From Mycetocola_B reblochoni (lineage in GTDB: Bacteria > Actinomycetota > Actinomycetes > Actinomycetales > Microbacteriaceae), in the NCBI RefSeq assembly GCF_003667525.1, contig NZ_RCUW01000013.1, forward strand, positions 1 through 64,000: a stretch of DNA of 64,000 nucleotides. Reading direction: 5' to 3'. Made by a program: the position numbers and the translations under genes. This document shows, one piece after another, positions 44,488 through 53,819 of this stretch. The first letter of the stretch is position 1; each line of letters begins with the position of its first letter. The notes beneath the pieces were generated by a model that had not been told where the DNA came from, searched no databases, and worked only from the letters and a program-made list of their open reading frames with translations.

Positions 44488-45258
44488 ATGCCCGCCCGCC
44501 CCCGCTCGTCCTGGCTCGTCTACCTGCTGATCGGCATGGCCGCCGGCGTGCTCTCCGGGCTGTTCGGCGTCGGCGGGGGCATCCTCATCGTGCCCGCGCT
44601 GCTCGCGTTCGCCGGCTTCGACCAGCGTTTGGCGGCGGGGACCTCGCTCGCCGCGATCATCCCGATGTCTTTGAGCGGTGTCGTCGGCTACGCGCTCGGC
44701 GGGCACGTGGACGTCCTCGCCGCCCTCCTGCTCGTGGCGGGCTCGGTCGGCGGTGCGCAGCTCGGCAGCGTCCTGCTGTCGCGGCTGCCCAAGCGGGTGC
44801 TGCAGCTGTGCTTCATCGTGTTCATCCTCGTCGTCATCGTCTCGCTGTTCCTCGTCGTGCCCGCACGCGACTCCGACATCGGCATGACCCCGCTGCTGGG
44901 TGCCGCCCTCGTCCTGCTCGGTCTGGTCACCGGGGTTCTCTCGGGGATCCTCGGGATCGGCGGCGGGATCATCATCGTCCCGGTCCTGATCATGGTGTTC
45001 GGCGCGAGCGACCTCGTCGCGAAGGGCACCTCGCTGCTGATGATGGTGCCGACCGCCCTGTCAGGGACGATCGGCAACGTCGTGCGGCGCACGGTGGACG
45101 TGCCCGCCGCGGCGGTCGTGGGCGTCTCGGCCGCGCTGACGACCCAGCTCGGCGTGCTCGGCGCGCAGGCGCTGTCCCCGCGGGCGGCGTCGATCGTGTT
45201 CGCCGTGTTCCTCATGGGGATCGCCGTGTTCCAGATCCGGCGATTCCGCCGCGGCTGA
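44488..45258 (+). CDS. TauE/SafE family sulfite exporter-like permease
   Basis: The 256-residue membrane protein has two homologous halves, each with the family signature in its first helix: GVLSGLFGVGGGILIVP near residue 20 and GVLSGILGIGGGIIIVP near residue 150. GTSLAAIIPMSLSGVVGY and the matching GTSLLMMVPTALSGTIGN also mirror each other. About eight helices are predicted. Relatives export sulfite, sulfoacetate or other anions; the substrate here is unknown. ATG 44488 follows GAAGGAG. Confidence 0.93.
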   Translation: MPARPRSSWLVYLLIGMAAGVLSGLFGVGGGILIVPALLAFAGFDQRLAAGTSLAAIIPMSLSGVVGYALGGHVDVLAALLLVAGSVGGAQLGSVLLSRLPKRVLQLCFIVFILVVIVSLFLVVPARDSDIGMTPLLGAALVLLGLVTGVLSGILGIGGGIIIVPVLIMVFGASDLVAKGTSLLMMVPTALSGTIGNVVRRTVDVPAAAVVGVSAALTTQLGVLGAQALSPRAASIVFAVFLMGIAVFQIRRFRRG

Positions 45259-45322
45259 CGTCGGCGGCCCCGACGGTCGCCCCCCGGCGTGGCACGACGC
45301 GCGCTCCTGGGATACTAGGCGG

Positions 45323-46624
45323 ATGAGCGTCTGGGTTGGGTCCGCGGTGCACGGCGGCGAGGGGGACGCGCTCCTCCGGCTCGACGGCGCCGATCGGGAC
45401 GGCACCCTCACCCCCGTCCTCCCGGGACGGGACGACGTCCTCCGCGGGGTCGTCCCCCATCCGGTGCGCCCGCTCCTTCACCTGGTCTGGCGTCAGCCCG
45501 ACGGCGGGCTGCTGCTCGAGGCCGTGGGCACCGCCGACGGCCCCCGTCCGCGCCCGGCCGGGCGGCTGGCCCTCGGCGCCGGTGCCGGTCGGCGACCGGC
45601 TGCCGCCACCGAGGGAGAGGACGAGGGACCCGTTCGCGGCCTCGTCTCCCGGGCAGGGTCGCTTCTGGTCGCCGCGGGCCACGCCGGGCTGGTCCGCGTC
45701 CCGCTCGGCGAGGACGGGCTCTGGCGCGACGGGGTGCGCGCGCGCTCCGCCCCCGAGCCCCGGGACCCGTACGCGGGCCGCGGAACCTCCCTCGCGTGGG
45801 CGGAGCGGAACGTGAGGAGCGAGGAGCGCGAGCCGGACATCGACCCCGCCGCGATCGCCGCCGCGCTGGGAGCGGAGCGCTCCCTCGGCGGCGCGGCGCG
45901 GCAGCAGGGCGACCTCCTCTCCGGGCTCCTGGACCGGGCGGGCGTCTCCGTCGGCCCGGACGGCAGGCTCGCGGCGGCGACCGCCACGGAGGAGGCCGAA
46001 GCCGTCCCCGAGCGCGACAGCGATGTGGCCGACGTCGCCGCGCTCCCGGACGGGCGCGTGCTCAGCACCGACAGGGGCAGGGACACCGTCCGGCTCTGGC
46101 TGCCCGTCGGCGACGGGTTCGCCCTCGGCGCGGAGTGCGTCCTCCCCTTCGGCAGCCGCCCGTCCGCGATCGTGCCGCACCCGAGCGGTCACGTGTACGT
46201 GGTCGCCGAGGCGGAGTCCCGGCTCGCGGTGCTCGTGCTCCGCGGCGACGAGCTGCGACTGCACGCCCTGGTGCCGCTGCTCAGCGACGGCGCCGAGAGC
46301 GGGGACAGGGTGAGCGCCCTCGCCCTCGGCCCCGGCGCGCGGTCGGTGCACGCGGCGGTTGCGGGGAGCGGCCGGCTGTCCTCCCTCGCGATCGGCGGCG
46401 ACGGCTCCGCTCTCCGGCCGGTCGGCGACGAGGCCGTCGCCGGACGACGACCCCTCGGTCTCACCCTCGACGGTCGTGAGCTCCTGCTCGCCTCCGGCGA
46501 CGACGGCTCCGTCACCGCTCACGGTGTGGGACGCTCCGGCGCGGCGTCGGCTGAGCTGCGGCGCTGGCCGGTCCCGGCCGCCGAGCTCGTCGTGCCCGCC
46601 CCGCCCGGCACTGTGCCATCCTGA
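45323..46624 (+). CDS. Beta-propeller protein, YbhE-like lactonase fold with large insertion
   Basis: The 433-residue protein begins SVWVGSAVHGGEGDALLRL and shows repeated propeller blades (LRGVVPHPVRPLLHLVW, VADVAALPDGRVLSTDRG, PSAIVPHPSGHVYVVAE, PLGLTLDGRELLLASGDD). This suggests the seven-blade 6-phosphogluconolactonase (YbhE) family. Residues 90-230 are a charged, Ala/Arg-rich insertion that interrupts the blades. Family assignment is tentative, since catalytic residues cannot be judged from motifs. GATACT (45311-45316) lies 6 bases before the ATG, so the mRNA is probably leaderless. Confidence 0.68.
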   Translation: MSVWVGSAVHGGEGDALLRLDGADRDGTLTPVLPGRDDVLRGVVPHPVRPLLHLVWRQPDGGLLLEAVGTADGPRPRPAGRLALGAGAGRRPAAATEGEDEGPVRGLVSRAGSLLVAAGHAGLVRVPLGEDGLWRDGVRARSAPEPRDPYAGRGTSLAWAERNVRSEEREPDIDPAAIAAALGAERSLGGAARQQGDLLSGLLDRAGVSVGPDGRLAAATATEEAEAVPERDSDVADVAALPDGRVLSTDRGRDTVRLWLPVGDGFALGAECVLPFGSRPSAIVPHPSGHVYVVAEAESRLAVLVLRGDELRLHALVPLLSDGAESGDRVSALALGPGARSVHAAVAGSGRLSSLAIGGDGSALRPVGDEAVAGRRPLGLTLDGRELLLASGDDGSVTAHGVGRSGAASAELRRWPVPAAELVVPAPPGTVPS

Positions 46625-46658
46625 GGGTGCGCCACATCAGCCAGCCCCCGGAGGTGCC

Positions 46659-47300
46659 ATGCTCGACCGTCCCGCCGCCGTCCCGTTGATCGGCTCCGCC
46701 GTCCGGCTCGACCCCCTCGCCGACGCCGACGCCGAGCCGCTGTTCGCGGCCATCTGCTTCCCCGAGGTCTTCACCGGGGGCTACGCGGGCGGGCCCGGCG
46801 CACGGCCGGACACGGTCGACGGCTTCCGGAGCATGATGGACGGCTACCTTCGGCGAGGCGGCGAGAACATCGTCTTCACGGTGCGCCTGATCGGCGGCCC
46901 CGACGACGGTGCCGTCGTCGGGACGACGAGCCTCGGCCACATCGACCCGGCCAACGAGCTGTTGCACCTGGGCTGGACCGCCTACGCGCCGGCCGTCTGG
47001 GGCACGGTCGTCAACGCCGAGACGAAGCGCCTGCTGATCCGGCACGTCTTCGACGCGGGCTACGGTCGCGTCCACATCCAGGCCGACTCCCGCAACGAGC
47101 GCTCCCGTCGGGCGATCGAGCGTCTCGGCGCCCAGTTCGAGGGCGTGCTGCGTCGCCAGCAGCGCCGGGCGGACGGCAGCTGGAGGGACACCGCCGTGTA
47201 CTCGATCCTCGCCGCCGAGTGGCCGGGCATCGAGCTGCGCCTCGACGAACGGATCGCGGCCGCCGTGCGCCCCGTCGTCCTCGGCGAGGCCAGGGCCTGA
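46659..47300 (+). CDS. GNAT family N-acetyltransferase
   Basis: The 213-residue protein resembles RimJ/RimL-type acetyltransferases. It opens with VRLDPLADADAEPLFAAI, has a strand with VGTTSLGHID, and contains GYGRVHIQADSRNERSRRAIERLGAQFEGVLRR, the usual acetyl-CoA and substrate region, followed by DTAVYSILAAEW. It acetylates an unidentified amine. ATG 46659 follows GGAGG. The stop lies 31 bases before the TetR ATG chosen here, so both may be one unit. Confidence 0.88.
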   Translation: MLDRPAAVPLIGSAVRLDPLADADAEPLFAAICFPEVFTGGYAGGPGARPDTVDGFRSMMDGYLRRGGENIVFTVRLIGGPDDGAVVGTTSLGHIDPANELLHLGWTAYAPAVWGTVVNAETKRLLIRHVFDAGYGRVHIQADSRNERSRRAIERLGAQFEGVLRRQQRRADGSWRDTAVYSILAAEWPGIELRLDERIAAAVRPVVLGEARA

Positions 47301-47331
47301 GTCGTTCGCGGTGGCTGACGAGGACGGCTCG

Positions 47332-48042
47332 ATGAGCGGGAGCGGGAGCGGGAAGGCGCGGAGGGGGCCCGAGCGCCGCCTCGGCCTCACCCCCGCGCGC
47401 ATTATCGACGCGGCCAGGGAGCTGTCGCACGGTCGCGGCCTCAACTCGTGGACGATCAGGGACCTCGCCGCCGCCCTCGACGTCGCGCCCTCGGTGATCT
47501 ACCACCATGTCGGCGGGCGCGATCGCATCGTCCGCGGCGTGGTGGAGCGGCTGCTGGGCGAGCTCCGGCCGCCGTCGGCCGAGCTGCCGTGGCAGGAGTG
47601 GTTCCGCACGTTCTTCTACTCGGCGCGGCCGCTGTTCGCGCCGTACCCGGGTGTGGCGAAGTGGCTGGTCATGCACGGGCCCACGTTCCCCGGCATCGAG
47701 GCGTTCCTCGACGCGGGGATTTCGACCCTGGACCGTGCGGGGTTTCCGCGGCCTGCGCTGGTCTACGCGATGCTGACCAACTCGGCGATGCTGAGCATCA
47801 CCAGGAACGATGACCGTCTCGAGGCGGGCGACGACGGGCCGCGCGACCACGCCACGATGCGACGGCTCTTCTCCGGGATCGGCGCGGACAGCCCCGGCAT
47901 CGGCCGGATGATCACCGAGGTGCTCGGGCCGCTGTCGGACGATCCCGAGGGCGGGGGAGAGGCCATCGACGCGGAGTACTACCGGCTGCTCGTGGAGTCC
48001 TTGATCGCCGGTCTGGAGACGCTGCTGCCGACGGAGCGCTAG
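47332..48042 (+). CDS. TetR family transcriptional regulator
   Basis: The roughly 236-residue regulator has a TetR helix-turn-helix (WTIRDLAAALDVAPSVIYHHVGGRDRIV). The C-terminal domain carries SARPLFAPYPGVAKWLVMHGP and a long helix EAIDAEYYRLLVESLIAGLETLL, as in TetR_C-type repressors. I prefer ATG 47332, which has GAGGA 8 bases upstream; the GTG at 47311 would add seven residues but has no site. It lies 226 bases upstream of the siderophore operon in the same direction, but that operon carries an iron box, so the target of this repressor is unknown. Confidence 0.88.
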   Translation: MSGSGSGKARRGPERRLGLTPARIIDAARELSHGRGLNSWTIRDLAAALDVAPSVIYHHVGGRDRIVRGVVERLLGELRPPSAELPWQEWFRTFFYSARPLFAPYPGVAKWLVMHGPTFPGIEAFLDAGISTLDRAGFPRPALVYAMLTNSAMLSITRNDDRLEAGDDGPRDHATMRRLFSGIGADSPGIGRMITEVLGPLSDDPEGGGEAIDAEYYRLLVESLIAGLETLLPTER

Positions 48043-48178
48043 CGAGCCCCGGCCGTCTGCCGCGCGGCCCGCCGTGCCGGCGGAGCCCGGTCGCCTGCCC
48101 GCCTGTGAGCGAGGTCCGTCTCCGTGTGCCCGAGGTGGTGCCCACGGCGTCGCGCGAGTCCGCGGGCGTGCTCGCGTT

Positions 48179-48201
48179 TTAGGTGAGCCTCACCATAAGA
48201 T
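48179..48201 (+). promoter_or_regulatory. DtxR/IdeR-type iron box before the siderophore operon
   Basis: TTAGGTGAGCCTCACCATA (48179-48197) matches the iron-box consensus closely. GGTGAG-C-CTCACC is a perfect palindrome. TAAGAT (48196-48201) overlaps its right edge and TAGAAT (48211-48216) lies just beyond; either could be the -10 box. Repression in iron-rich cells is expected. Confidence 0.88.
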
Positions 48202-48268
48202 GGCGATTACTAGAATGACGTTCGAGTCCGTGCTCGGACACACCCTCCCTCCTCGAGAAAGGACCGCT

Positions 48269-49297
48269 GTGCCCGCAGCCCCGCGCCATCGCGCACTCCC
48301 CCTGAGCGTCGTTGTTGTCGCCGCCGTCACCGTCCTCACCGGATGCTCGGGCACCGCCGCGAGCAGCCCGGCCACCGCGACGACGGCCGGGACCCGCACG
48401 ATCGTCAGTGAGTCCGGCACCGCGGAGATCCCGGTCGAGCCGGAGCGTATCGTCGCGCTCGACGAGCCCTCGGCGCTCAACCTGTTGAGCATCGGCATCA
48501 CCCCGGATGTCGTCTTCGACTCATGGCGCACCGCCGCCCCCCGCGCCGTGCTCGAGGCCGAGGGCATCGAGATCGCCTCGACCACGTCGTTCTACCCGGA
48601 GCTGGAAGAGGTCGCCGCGCACGAGCCCGACCTCATCGTGGGCACCGCGGCGGAGGGGTTCACCGCCGGCCCCGACTACGCCAGCATCGCCCCGCTCGTC
48701 GGCGGGCTCTACAACGAGGCCGACGGCCAGCAGATCATCACCGCGTACGGCGAGTACTTCGACCGCGCCGACGAGGCCGCCCGCGTCAGCGACGTCCTTG
48801 ACACGCTCGCACAGCGGGCAGCCGACGAGCAGGACGGCGACGGCACATCGCTGTCGGTCGTCATGTCCTACGCGCAGGAGAACATGCCGCTGCACATGGA
48901 CGGAGCCAACTCGCTGCACGGCACCATCGCCGATGCGGGCTTCGCCCGTCCCGCCCTCCAGGATGAGGTCCCCGCCGACGGCAGTGCCTTCGGCGGCTGG
49001 ACGGTGTTCTCGCCCGAGAAGCTCGCCGAGCAGAACGCCGACGTCCTCGCCGTCGCGGTCGCCGCCCAGTACAACCGGGAGGGGATCACCGACATGCCGC
49101 TCTACCCCTCGCTCACCGCGGTCGAGGACGGGCGCTCGCTCGCCGTCGACGGGGACCTGTGGTCGGGCGGCGCCGCGTTCTCCACCTACTGGGTCCTCCG
49201 GGACCTCGTGAGCATCGCCTCGGGGCAGGACGAGCCGGGGGTGGTCGGCGACGACGGCCAGCGCTGGAACGACTTCGCCACCGCGATCGGCGGCTGA
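48269..49297 (+). CDS. Iron-siderophore ABC transporter substrate-binding lipoprotein
   Basis: The 342-residue protein has a lipoprotein signal (VVVAAVTVLTGCSG, cysteine near residue 27) and a class III periplasmic-binding fold of the FepB/FhuD kind. The first lobe contains PERIVALDEPSALNLLSIG and EVAAHEPDLIVG, a long linking helix follows, and the second lobe has FGGWTVFSPEKLAEQNADVLAVAV. It should hold the ferric siderophore at the outer face of the membrane for the FecCD permeases encoded downstream. The GTG at 48269 follows AAAGGA. It is the first gene of a six-gene operon under an iron box. Confidence 0.93.
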   Translation: MPAAPRHRALPLSVVVVAAVTVLTGCSGTAASSPATATTAGTRTIVSESGTAEIPVEPERIVALDEPSALNLLSIGITPDVVFDSWRTAAPRAVLEAEGIEIASTTSFYPELEEVAAHEPDLIVGTAAEGFTAGPDYASIAPLVGGLYNEADGQQIITAYGEYFDRADEAARVSDVLDTLAQRAADEQDGDGTSLSVVMSYAQENMPLHMDGANSLHGTIADAGFARPALQDEVPADGSAFGGWTVFSPEKLAEQNADVLAVAVAAQYNREGITDMPLYPSLTAVEDGRSLAVDGDLWSGGAAFSTYWVLRDLVSIASGQDEPGVVGDDGQRWNDFATAIGG

Positions 49298-49298
49298 C

Positions 49299-51083
49299 AT
49301 GGCCGAGCACGCGTCGGCGCCGCGGGACGGAGAGGGGGCGGCACCCGTCACCTTCCGTGAACTGGCCGCGCCCGTGCGCGGACGTGTGCTCCTGGCCGGG
49401 GCGCTGTCCGCGCTCGGTGCCGTCGGCGGCGTCCTGCCCGTCCTCTTCGCGATGGACCTCGTTCGCTCGCTCCTCGGGCGGGCGGACGGTGCGGACACGC
49501 TCGTGGCGGTCGTCGGCCTCGTCGCCAGCGTCGTCGTGTCGCAGGCGCTGACGGTCACCGGCTACGGGATCAGCCACCTCGCGGACGCCCGCCTCGCCGA
49601 GGAGCTGCGGCTGCGTCAGATCGACCAGGCTCTCCGCCTGCGACTGGACTGGTTCGCACGCGCGGGCTCCGGACGGGTCACGAAGGTCATCCAGGCCGAC
49701 GTGGCCAAGGTCCACCAGCTCATCGCCCACCTCATCCCCGACACGGCCAACGGCCTCGTGCGCCCGCTGGCGAGCGTCGTATTGCTGTTCGTCATCGACT
49801 GGCGGATCGGGCTCATCGCGCTGATCCCGCTCGCGCTCGCCATCGCGAGCCTGCCGCTGATGCTCCGGAACATGGCCACGCGCTTCGCGCAGTACAACGC
49901 GGCCCTCGCCGACCTGAGCTCCGCCGTGGTCGAGTTCGTCAGGGGCATCGCGCCGATCAAGGTCTTCGAGGTCTCGGAGCGGGGACACGAGCGGTTCAGC
50001 CGCAGTGCCAGGAACCACCACCGCATGTATTCCGAGTGGATGGAGTCGACCACGAGGGGCTCGGCGCTGATGATGGCGTTCACCTCCCCCGCCTTCGCGA
50101 TCGTGGTGTCCGCCGTCGGCGCCTCCCTGCTGATCGTCGCGGGCGCCGACCCTCTGCTGCTGCTGCCCGCCGTGCTGCTCAGCGCCAACATCGCCGGCCC
50201 GCTCTACCTGATGATGCAGATGACCCAGTTCCTCAGGGAGGCGCGGGGGGCGGCGGCGAGCATCGTGGACTTCCTCCGGATGCCCGGCCAGCCGGACGGC
50301 GACCCGACCGCGCGGCCCGAGGGCTCCGGCGTCGAGCTCGACGCGGTCGAGTTCCGCTACGCGGACGGGCCGACGGCGCTCGACGGGGTGAGCCTGGAGC
50401 TGACGGAGGGGACCGTCACCGCGCTGGTCGGTCCCTCGGGATCGGGAAAGTCGACCCTGGCGTCCATCGTCCCCCGGCTGCTCGACCCCGATGAGGGCCG
50501 CGTCCGGATCGGGGGTGTCGATACGCGTTCCCTCCCCGCCGCGGAGCTGTACCGCCGGGTCGCCTTCGTGTTCCAGCGGCCGTACCTGCTTCGACTGTCC
50601 GTGAGGGACAACATCCGTCTCGCCCGCCCGGACGCCGACGAGGCCCAGGTGGTCGCCGCCGCCCGGTCCGCGCAGATCCACGAGCGGGTGCTGCGGCTTC
50701 CGCGTGGCTACGACACGATCGTCGGCGAGGAGGCGACGCTCTCGGGCGGCGAGCAGCAGCGGCTGTCCATCGCGAGGGCGATCCTGATGGACGCCCCCGT
50801 CCTCGTGCTCGACGAGGCGACCTCCTTCGCGGATCCAGATTCCGAGGCCGACATCCAGCGTGCGCTCGCGGAGCTCACCCGGGGACGCACCCTGCTTGTG
50901 GTCGCCCACCGGCTGCACACCATCGCCTCGGCCGAGCAGATCGCCGTCCTCGAGCGCGGCGAGCTGGCCGAGCGGGGCACGCACGACCAGTTGCTGGAGC
51001 GCGACGGCCTCTACGCACGGATGTGGCGCAGCTATCAGATCGCCAGGGACAGGGGCGACGTCCCCGAGGAGGGGGATCGATGA
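49299..51083 (+). CDS. ABC half-transporter, fused permease and ATPase (IrtA/YbtP-like)
   Basis: The 594-residue protein has a six-helix exporter-fold membrane domain (about 20-320). An ATPase domain follows, with GPSGSGKST (Walker A), LSGGEQQRLSIARA (signature), VLVLDEATSFADPDSEAD (Walker B) and VVAHRLHT (switch). It begins 1 base after the lipoprotein stop and ends with an ATGA overlap on its partner, so the two form a heterodimer. Such pairs beside siderophore genes import ferric siderophores in mycobacteria (IrtAB) and Yersinia (YbtPQ) despite the exporter fold. Siderophore export is the alternative. Confidence 0.9.
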   Translation: MAEHASAPRDGEGAAPVTFRELAAPVRGRVLLAGALSALGAVGGVLPVLFAMDLVRSLLGRADGADTLVAVVGLVASVVVSQALTVTGYGISHLADARLAEELRLRQIDQALRLRLDWFARAGSGRVTKVIQADVAKVHQLIAHLIPDTANGLVRPLASVVLLFVIDWRIGLIALIPLALAIASLPLMLRNMATRFAQYNAALADLSSAVVEFVRGIAPIKVFEVSERGHERFSRSARNHHRMYSEWMESTTRGSALMMAFTSPAFAIVVSAVGASLLIVAGADPLLLLPAVLLSANIAGPLYLMMQMTQFLREARGAAASIVDFLRMPGQPDGDPTARPEGSGVELDAVEFRYADGPTALDGVSLELTEGTVTALVGPSGSGKSTLASIVPRLLDPDEGRVRIGGVDTRSLPAAELYRRVAFVFQRPYLLRLSVRDNIRLARPDADEAQVVAAARSAQIHERVLRLPRGYDTIVGEEATLSGGEQQRLSIARAILMDAPVLVLDEATSFADPDSEADIQRALAELTRGRTLLVVAHRLHTIASAEQIAVLERGELAERGTHDQLLERDGLYARMWRSYQIARDRGDVPEEGDR

Positions 51084-52813
51084 TCCGGCGGCTGTACGAC
51101 ATCGCCGACGCCGCGGCCCGACGGAGGCTCGTCGCCTATCTGGCGCTCACCGCGATCGCCATCCTGCTCGTCTCGGCCACGCTGGTGCTGGTCATCCCGC
51201 TGGTCCGCGCCCTGTTCTCCGCCGACCCCACCGCGGCCGTGCCCGTCATCGTGGCCATCGCCGGAACCGGGCTCGCCGCGCTCGCGGTCGACATGGTCAG
51301 CACCGTGTACGGCGAGCGCTCCGGCGCGGCACTCATCCTGCGCATGCACGAGGTCATCGGTGAGCGCATCATGCGGCTGCCGATCGGCTGGTTCGACGGC
51401 GAGCGCATCGGGGCGATCAGCACCCTGACCTCCCGCGGCGTCGCCTTCGCCGCCAACGCGCCCAACTCGTTCCTGCGCCCGGTGTGGCAGGCGACGGCCG
51501 TGCCCCTGATCGTCGCCGTCGCCGTCGTGGTCGTCGACCCCGCCGTCGGCGCGGCGATGCTGCTCGGCGGCATCGCGGTCGTGCTCGTGTGGAGCGCGGT
51601 GCGGCGGAGGGAGGGCCTGCTCCGTCTCCGCTCGGACGAGATGAACGAGGCGGCGGGTGCACGCGTGCTCGAGTTCGCCTCCGCACAGCCCGCCGTCCGT
51701 GCGGCCGGCCCCGACTCGCTGGCCGAGCGTGCCGTGCGTGAGGCCGTCGCTGCCCAGCGGGCGGCCACGGAGAGGGTCCTCTCCGCGAGCAACCGCGGCA
51801 TGGCCCTCTACGACCTCGTCGCCTACGGCACGATGCTCGTCGTCGTGGGGGTGCTGGTCTGGCGCACCGTTCAGGGCGGCCTCGACGGCCCCACCGCGGT
51901 GGCGCTTCTGATCCTTCAGGTGGTCGCGACCTGGTTCGCCTCGCACGGGCTGCCGTTCGGTGAGGGCATCGACACCTCCAACCGCACGCTCGCGCAGATC
52001 GACCGGCTGATGACGGCCGAGGTGCTGCCCGAGCCGGACACGCCGGCCGCGCCGCGGGATGCGGGGGTCGCCTTCGCGGACGTGACCTTCGGCTACCTGC
52101 CCGAGCAGCCGGTCCTGAACGGAGTCTCGTTCGAGGCCCCCTCCGGCGGCATGACGGCGATCGTCGGGCCGTCCGGCTCGGGCAAGAGCACGATCGCCCG
52201 GCTCATCGCGCGCTTCGTCGACGTGCAGGCGGGGTCGGTGCGTATCGGCGGCGTCGACGTGCGCGAGCTCGGCACACGGGCGACCCTCGCCCAGGTGTCG
52301 GTCGTGTTCCAGGACGTCTATCTGTTCGAGGACACCCTGCGCGAGAACATCAGGCTCGGCCGTCCGGACGCCGACGACGCGGAGGTCGAGGAGGTCGCGC
52401 GGCGCGCCGGCGTGTCGGAGATCGCCGACCGTCTGCCCGACGGCCTGGACACCCGGGTGGGTGAGAGCGGGGGGACGCTCTCCGGTGGCGAGAGGCAGCG
52501 GGTCTCCATCGCCCGCGCGCTCCTGAAGGACGCGCCGATCGTGCTTCTCGACGAGGCCACGGCGGCGCTGGACGTCGAGAGCGAGGCGCTCATCCAGCGC
52601 GGCCTCGCCGAGCTCGCCGGACGGAAGACGCTCATCGTCATCGCCCACCGGCTGCAGACCATCCGACAGGCCGAACGGATCGTCGTCCTCGACGGCCGGG
52701 GCGGGGTCGAGGCGGTCGGCGACCACGCGACGCTCCTGGCGACGAGCCCGAGCTACGCCCGGTTCTGGACGGAGCGGAGCGGCACCCTCGACTGGCGCAT
52801 CGATGCGGGGTGA
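51080..52813 (+). CDS. ABC half-transporter, fused permease and ATPase (IrtB/YbtQ-like)
   Basis: The 577-residue partner has the same architecture. Six membrane helices come first, with MRLPIGWFDGERIGAISTL as the coupling region. The ATPase follows, with GPSGSGKST, VVFQDVYLFEDTLREN (Q-loop), LSGGERQRVSIARA, IVLLDEATAALD and VIAHRLQT. All catalytic residues, including the Walker B Glu, are intact. It overlaps the previous gene by 4 bases and the following FecCD permease by 11, so it is firmly in the iron operon. No siderophore-interaction domain is fused here; the separate reductase at 2061-2888 could fill that role. Confidence 0.9.
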   Translation: MIRRLYDIADAAARRRLVAYLALTAIAILLVSATLVLVIPLVRALFSADPTAAVPVIVAIAGTGLAALAVDMVSTVYGERSGAALILRMHEVIGERIMRLPIGWFDGERIGAISTLTSRGVAFAANAPNSFLRPVWQATAVPLIVAVAVVVVDPAVGAAMLLGGIAVVLVWSAVRRREGLLRLRSDEMNEAAGARVLEFASAQPAVRAAGPDSLAERAVREAVAAQRAATERVLSASNRGMALYDLVAYGTMLVVVGVLVWRTVQGGLDGPTAVALLILQVVATWFASHGLPFGEGIDTSNRTLAQIDRLMTAEVLPEPDTPAAPRDAGVAFADVTFGYLPEQPVLNGVSFEAPSGGMTAIVGPSGSGKSTIARLIARFVDVQAGSVRIGGVDVRELGTRATLAQVSVVFQDVYLFEDTLRENIRLGRPDADDAEVEEVARRAGVSEIADRLPDGLDTRVGESGGTLSGGERQRVSIARALLKDAPIVLLDEATAALDVESEALIQRGLAELAGRKTLIVIAHRLQTIRQAERIVVLDGRGGVEAVGDHATLLATSPSYARFWTERSGTLDWRIDAG

Positions 52814-53819
52814 CGCACCCGGCGCACGGGCGGCGGTGCTTTTGTTCGGTGCCGTGCTGCTCGTGCTGCTGGCCGCGGGCAGCCTGTTCGTCGGTGCGGG
52901 CGACGTCGCGCCCGACCGCGTGCTCCCCGCCGCCCTGGGCGGAGGGACGGGCGACACGGCCACGATCGTCCGTGAGATGCGCCTGCCCCGCACACTCAAC
53001 GCCCTGCTGGTCGGCGCGGCGCTCGGGGTCGCCGGTGCCGTCATGCAGGCGCTGATCGGCAACCCCCTCGCCGATCCGGGACTGCTCGGCGTCAACGCGG
53101 GGGCGGGTCTCGCCGTCGTCATCGCCGTCGGCGTCGTCGGACTGAGCAGCGCCGACGCGTACATCGGCTTCGCACTGCTCGGCGCCCTCGTCGTCTCGCT
53201 GTTCGTGTACGCGCTCTCGCTCACCGTCGGACGGGGGTCGCCGTTCACGATCGTGCTCGCCGGCGTCGCCGTGACGGCCGTCCTCACCGGGGTGTCCACG
53301 GCGCTCGCCGTGCTCGACTCTGCCCGCTTCAACGCACTGCGCGGCTGGATGTCCGGCGACGTGGCCGCGCGCGAGCTCGACGCGATCGGCACGGGCGCGC
53401 TGGTGATCGTGCTCGGCGTCGTCGTGGCGTTCGCCGTCGCCCGACCGCTCGGTCAGCTCGCGCTCGGCGACGACGGGGCACGCGGCATCGGCGTCCGAGT
53501 CGGGCGGACGCGGCTGGGCGCAGCCATCGCGGTGATGCTGCTGGCGGGAGGGGCGACGGCGCTCGGCGGGCCCATCCTTTTCATCGGGCTCATGGTGCCG
53601 CACCTGGCGCGTGCGCTCGTCGGGCACAGGCTCGGCTGGGCGCTGGCGTACAGCGCCGTGGCCGGGGCGGCCCTGCTGCTGCTCGCGGACGTCATCGGCA
53701 GGGTGGTCATCCCGCCGGGCGAGGCGCCGGCGGGTCTGATCACGGCGGTCATCGGAGCACCCGCCCTGGTCGCCCTGGCCCGCGGGGCCACCGGTCGCGG
53801 CGTGGGGGCCGTGCGATGA
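52803..53819 (+). CDS. FecCD-type iron-siderophore permease, first subunit
   Basis: The 338-residue membrane protein has about ten helices and the FecCD signatures: MRLPRTLNALLVGAALGVAG, QALIGNPLADPGLLGVNAGA and GPILFIGLMVPHLARALVG, the last being the loop that contacts the ATPase. It pairs with the next gene product to form the channel for ferric siderophore entry. The ATG lies 11 bases inside the upstream ABC gene, and its end overlaps the next gene by 4 bases. Confidence 0.94.
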   Translation: MRGDAPGARAAVLLFGAVLLVLLAAGSLFVGAGDVAPDRVLPAALGGGTGDTATIVREMRLPRTLNALLVGAALGVAGAVMQALIGNPLADPGLLGVNAGAGLAVVIAVGVVGLSSADAYIGFALLGALVVSLFVYALSLTVGRGSPFTIVLAGVAVTAVLTGVSTALAVLDSARFNALRGWMSGDVAARELDAIGTGALVIVLGVVVAFAVARPLGQLALGDDGARGIGVRVGRTRLGAAIAVMLLAGGATALGGPILFIGLMVPHLARALVGHRLGWALAYSAVAGAALLLLADVIGRVVIPPGEAPAGLITAVIGAPALVALARGATGRGVGAVR

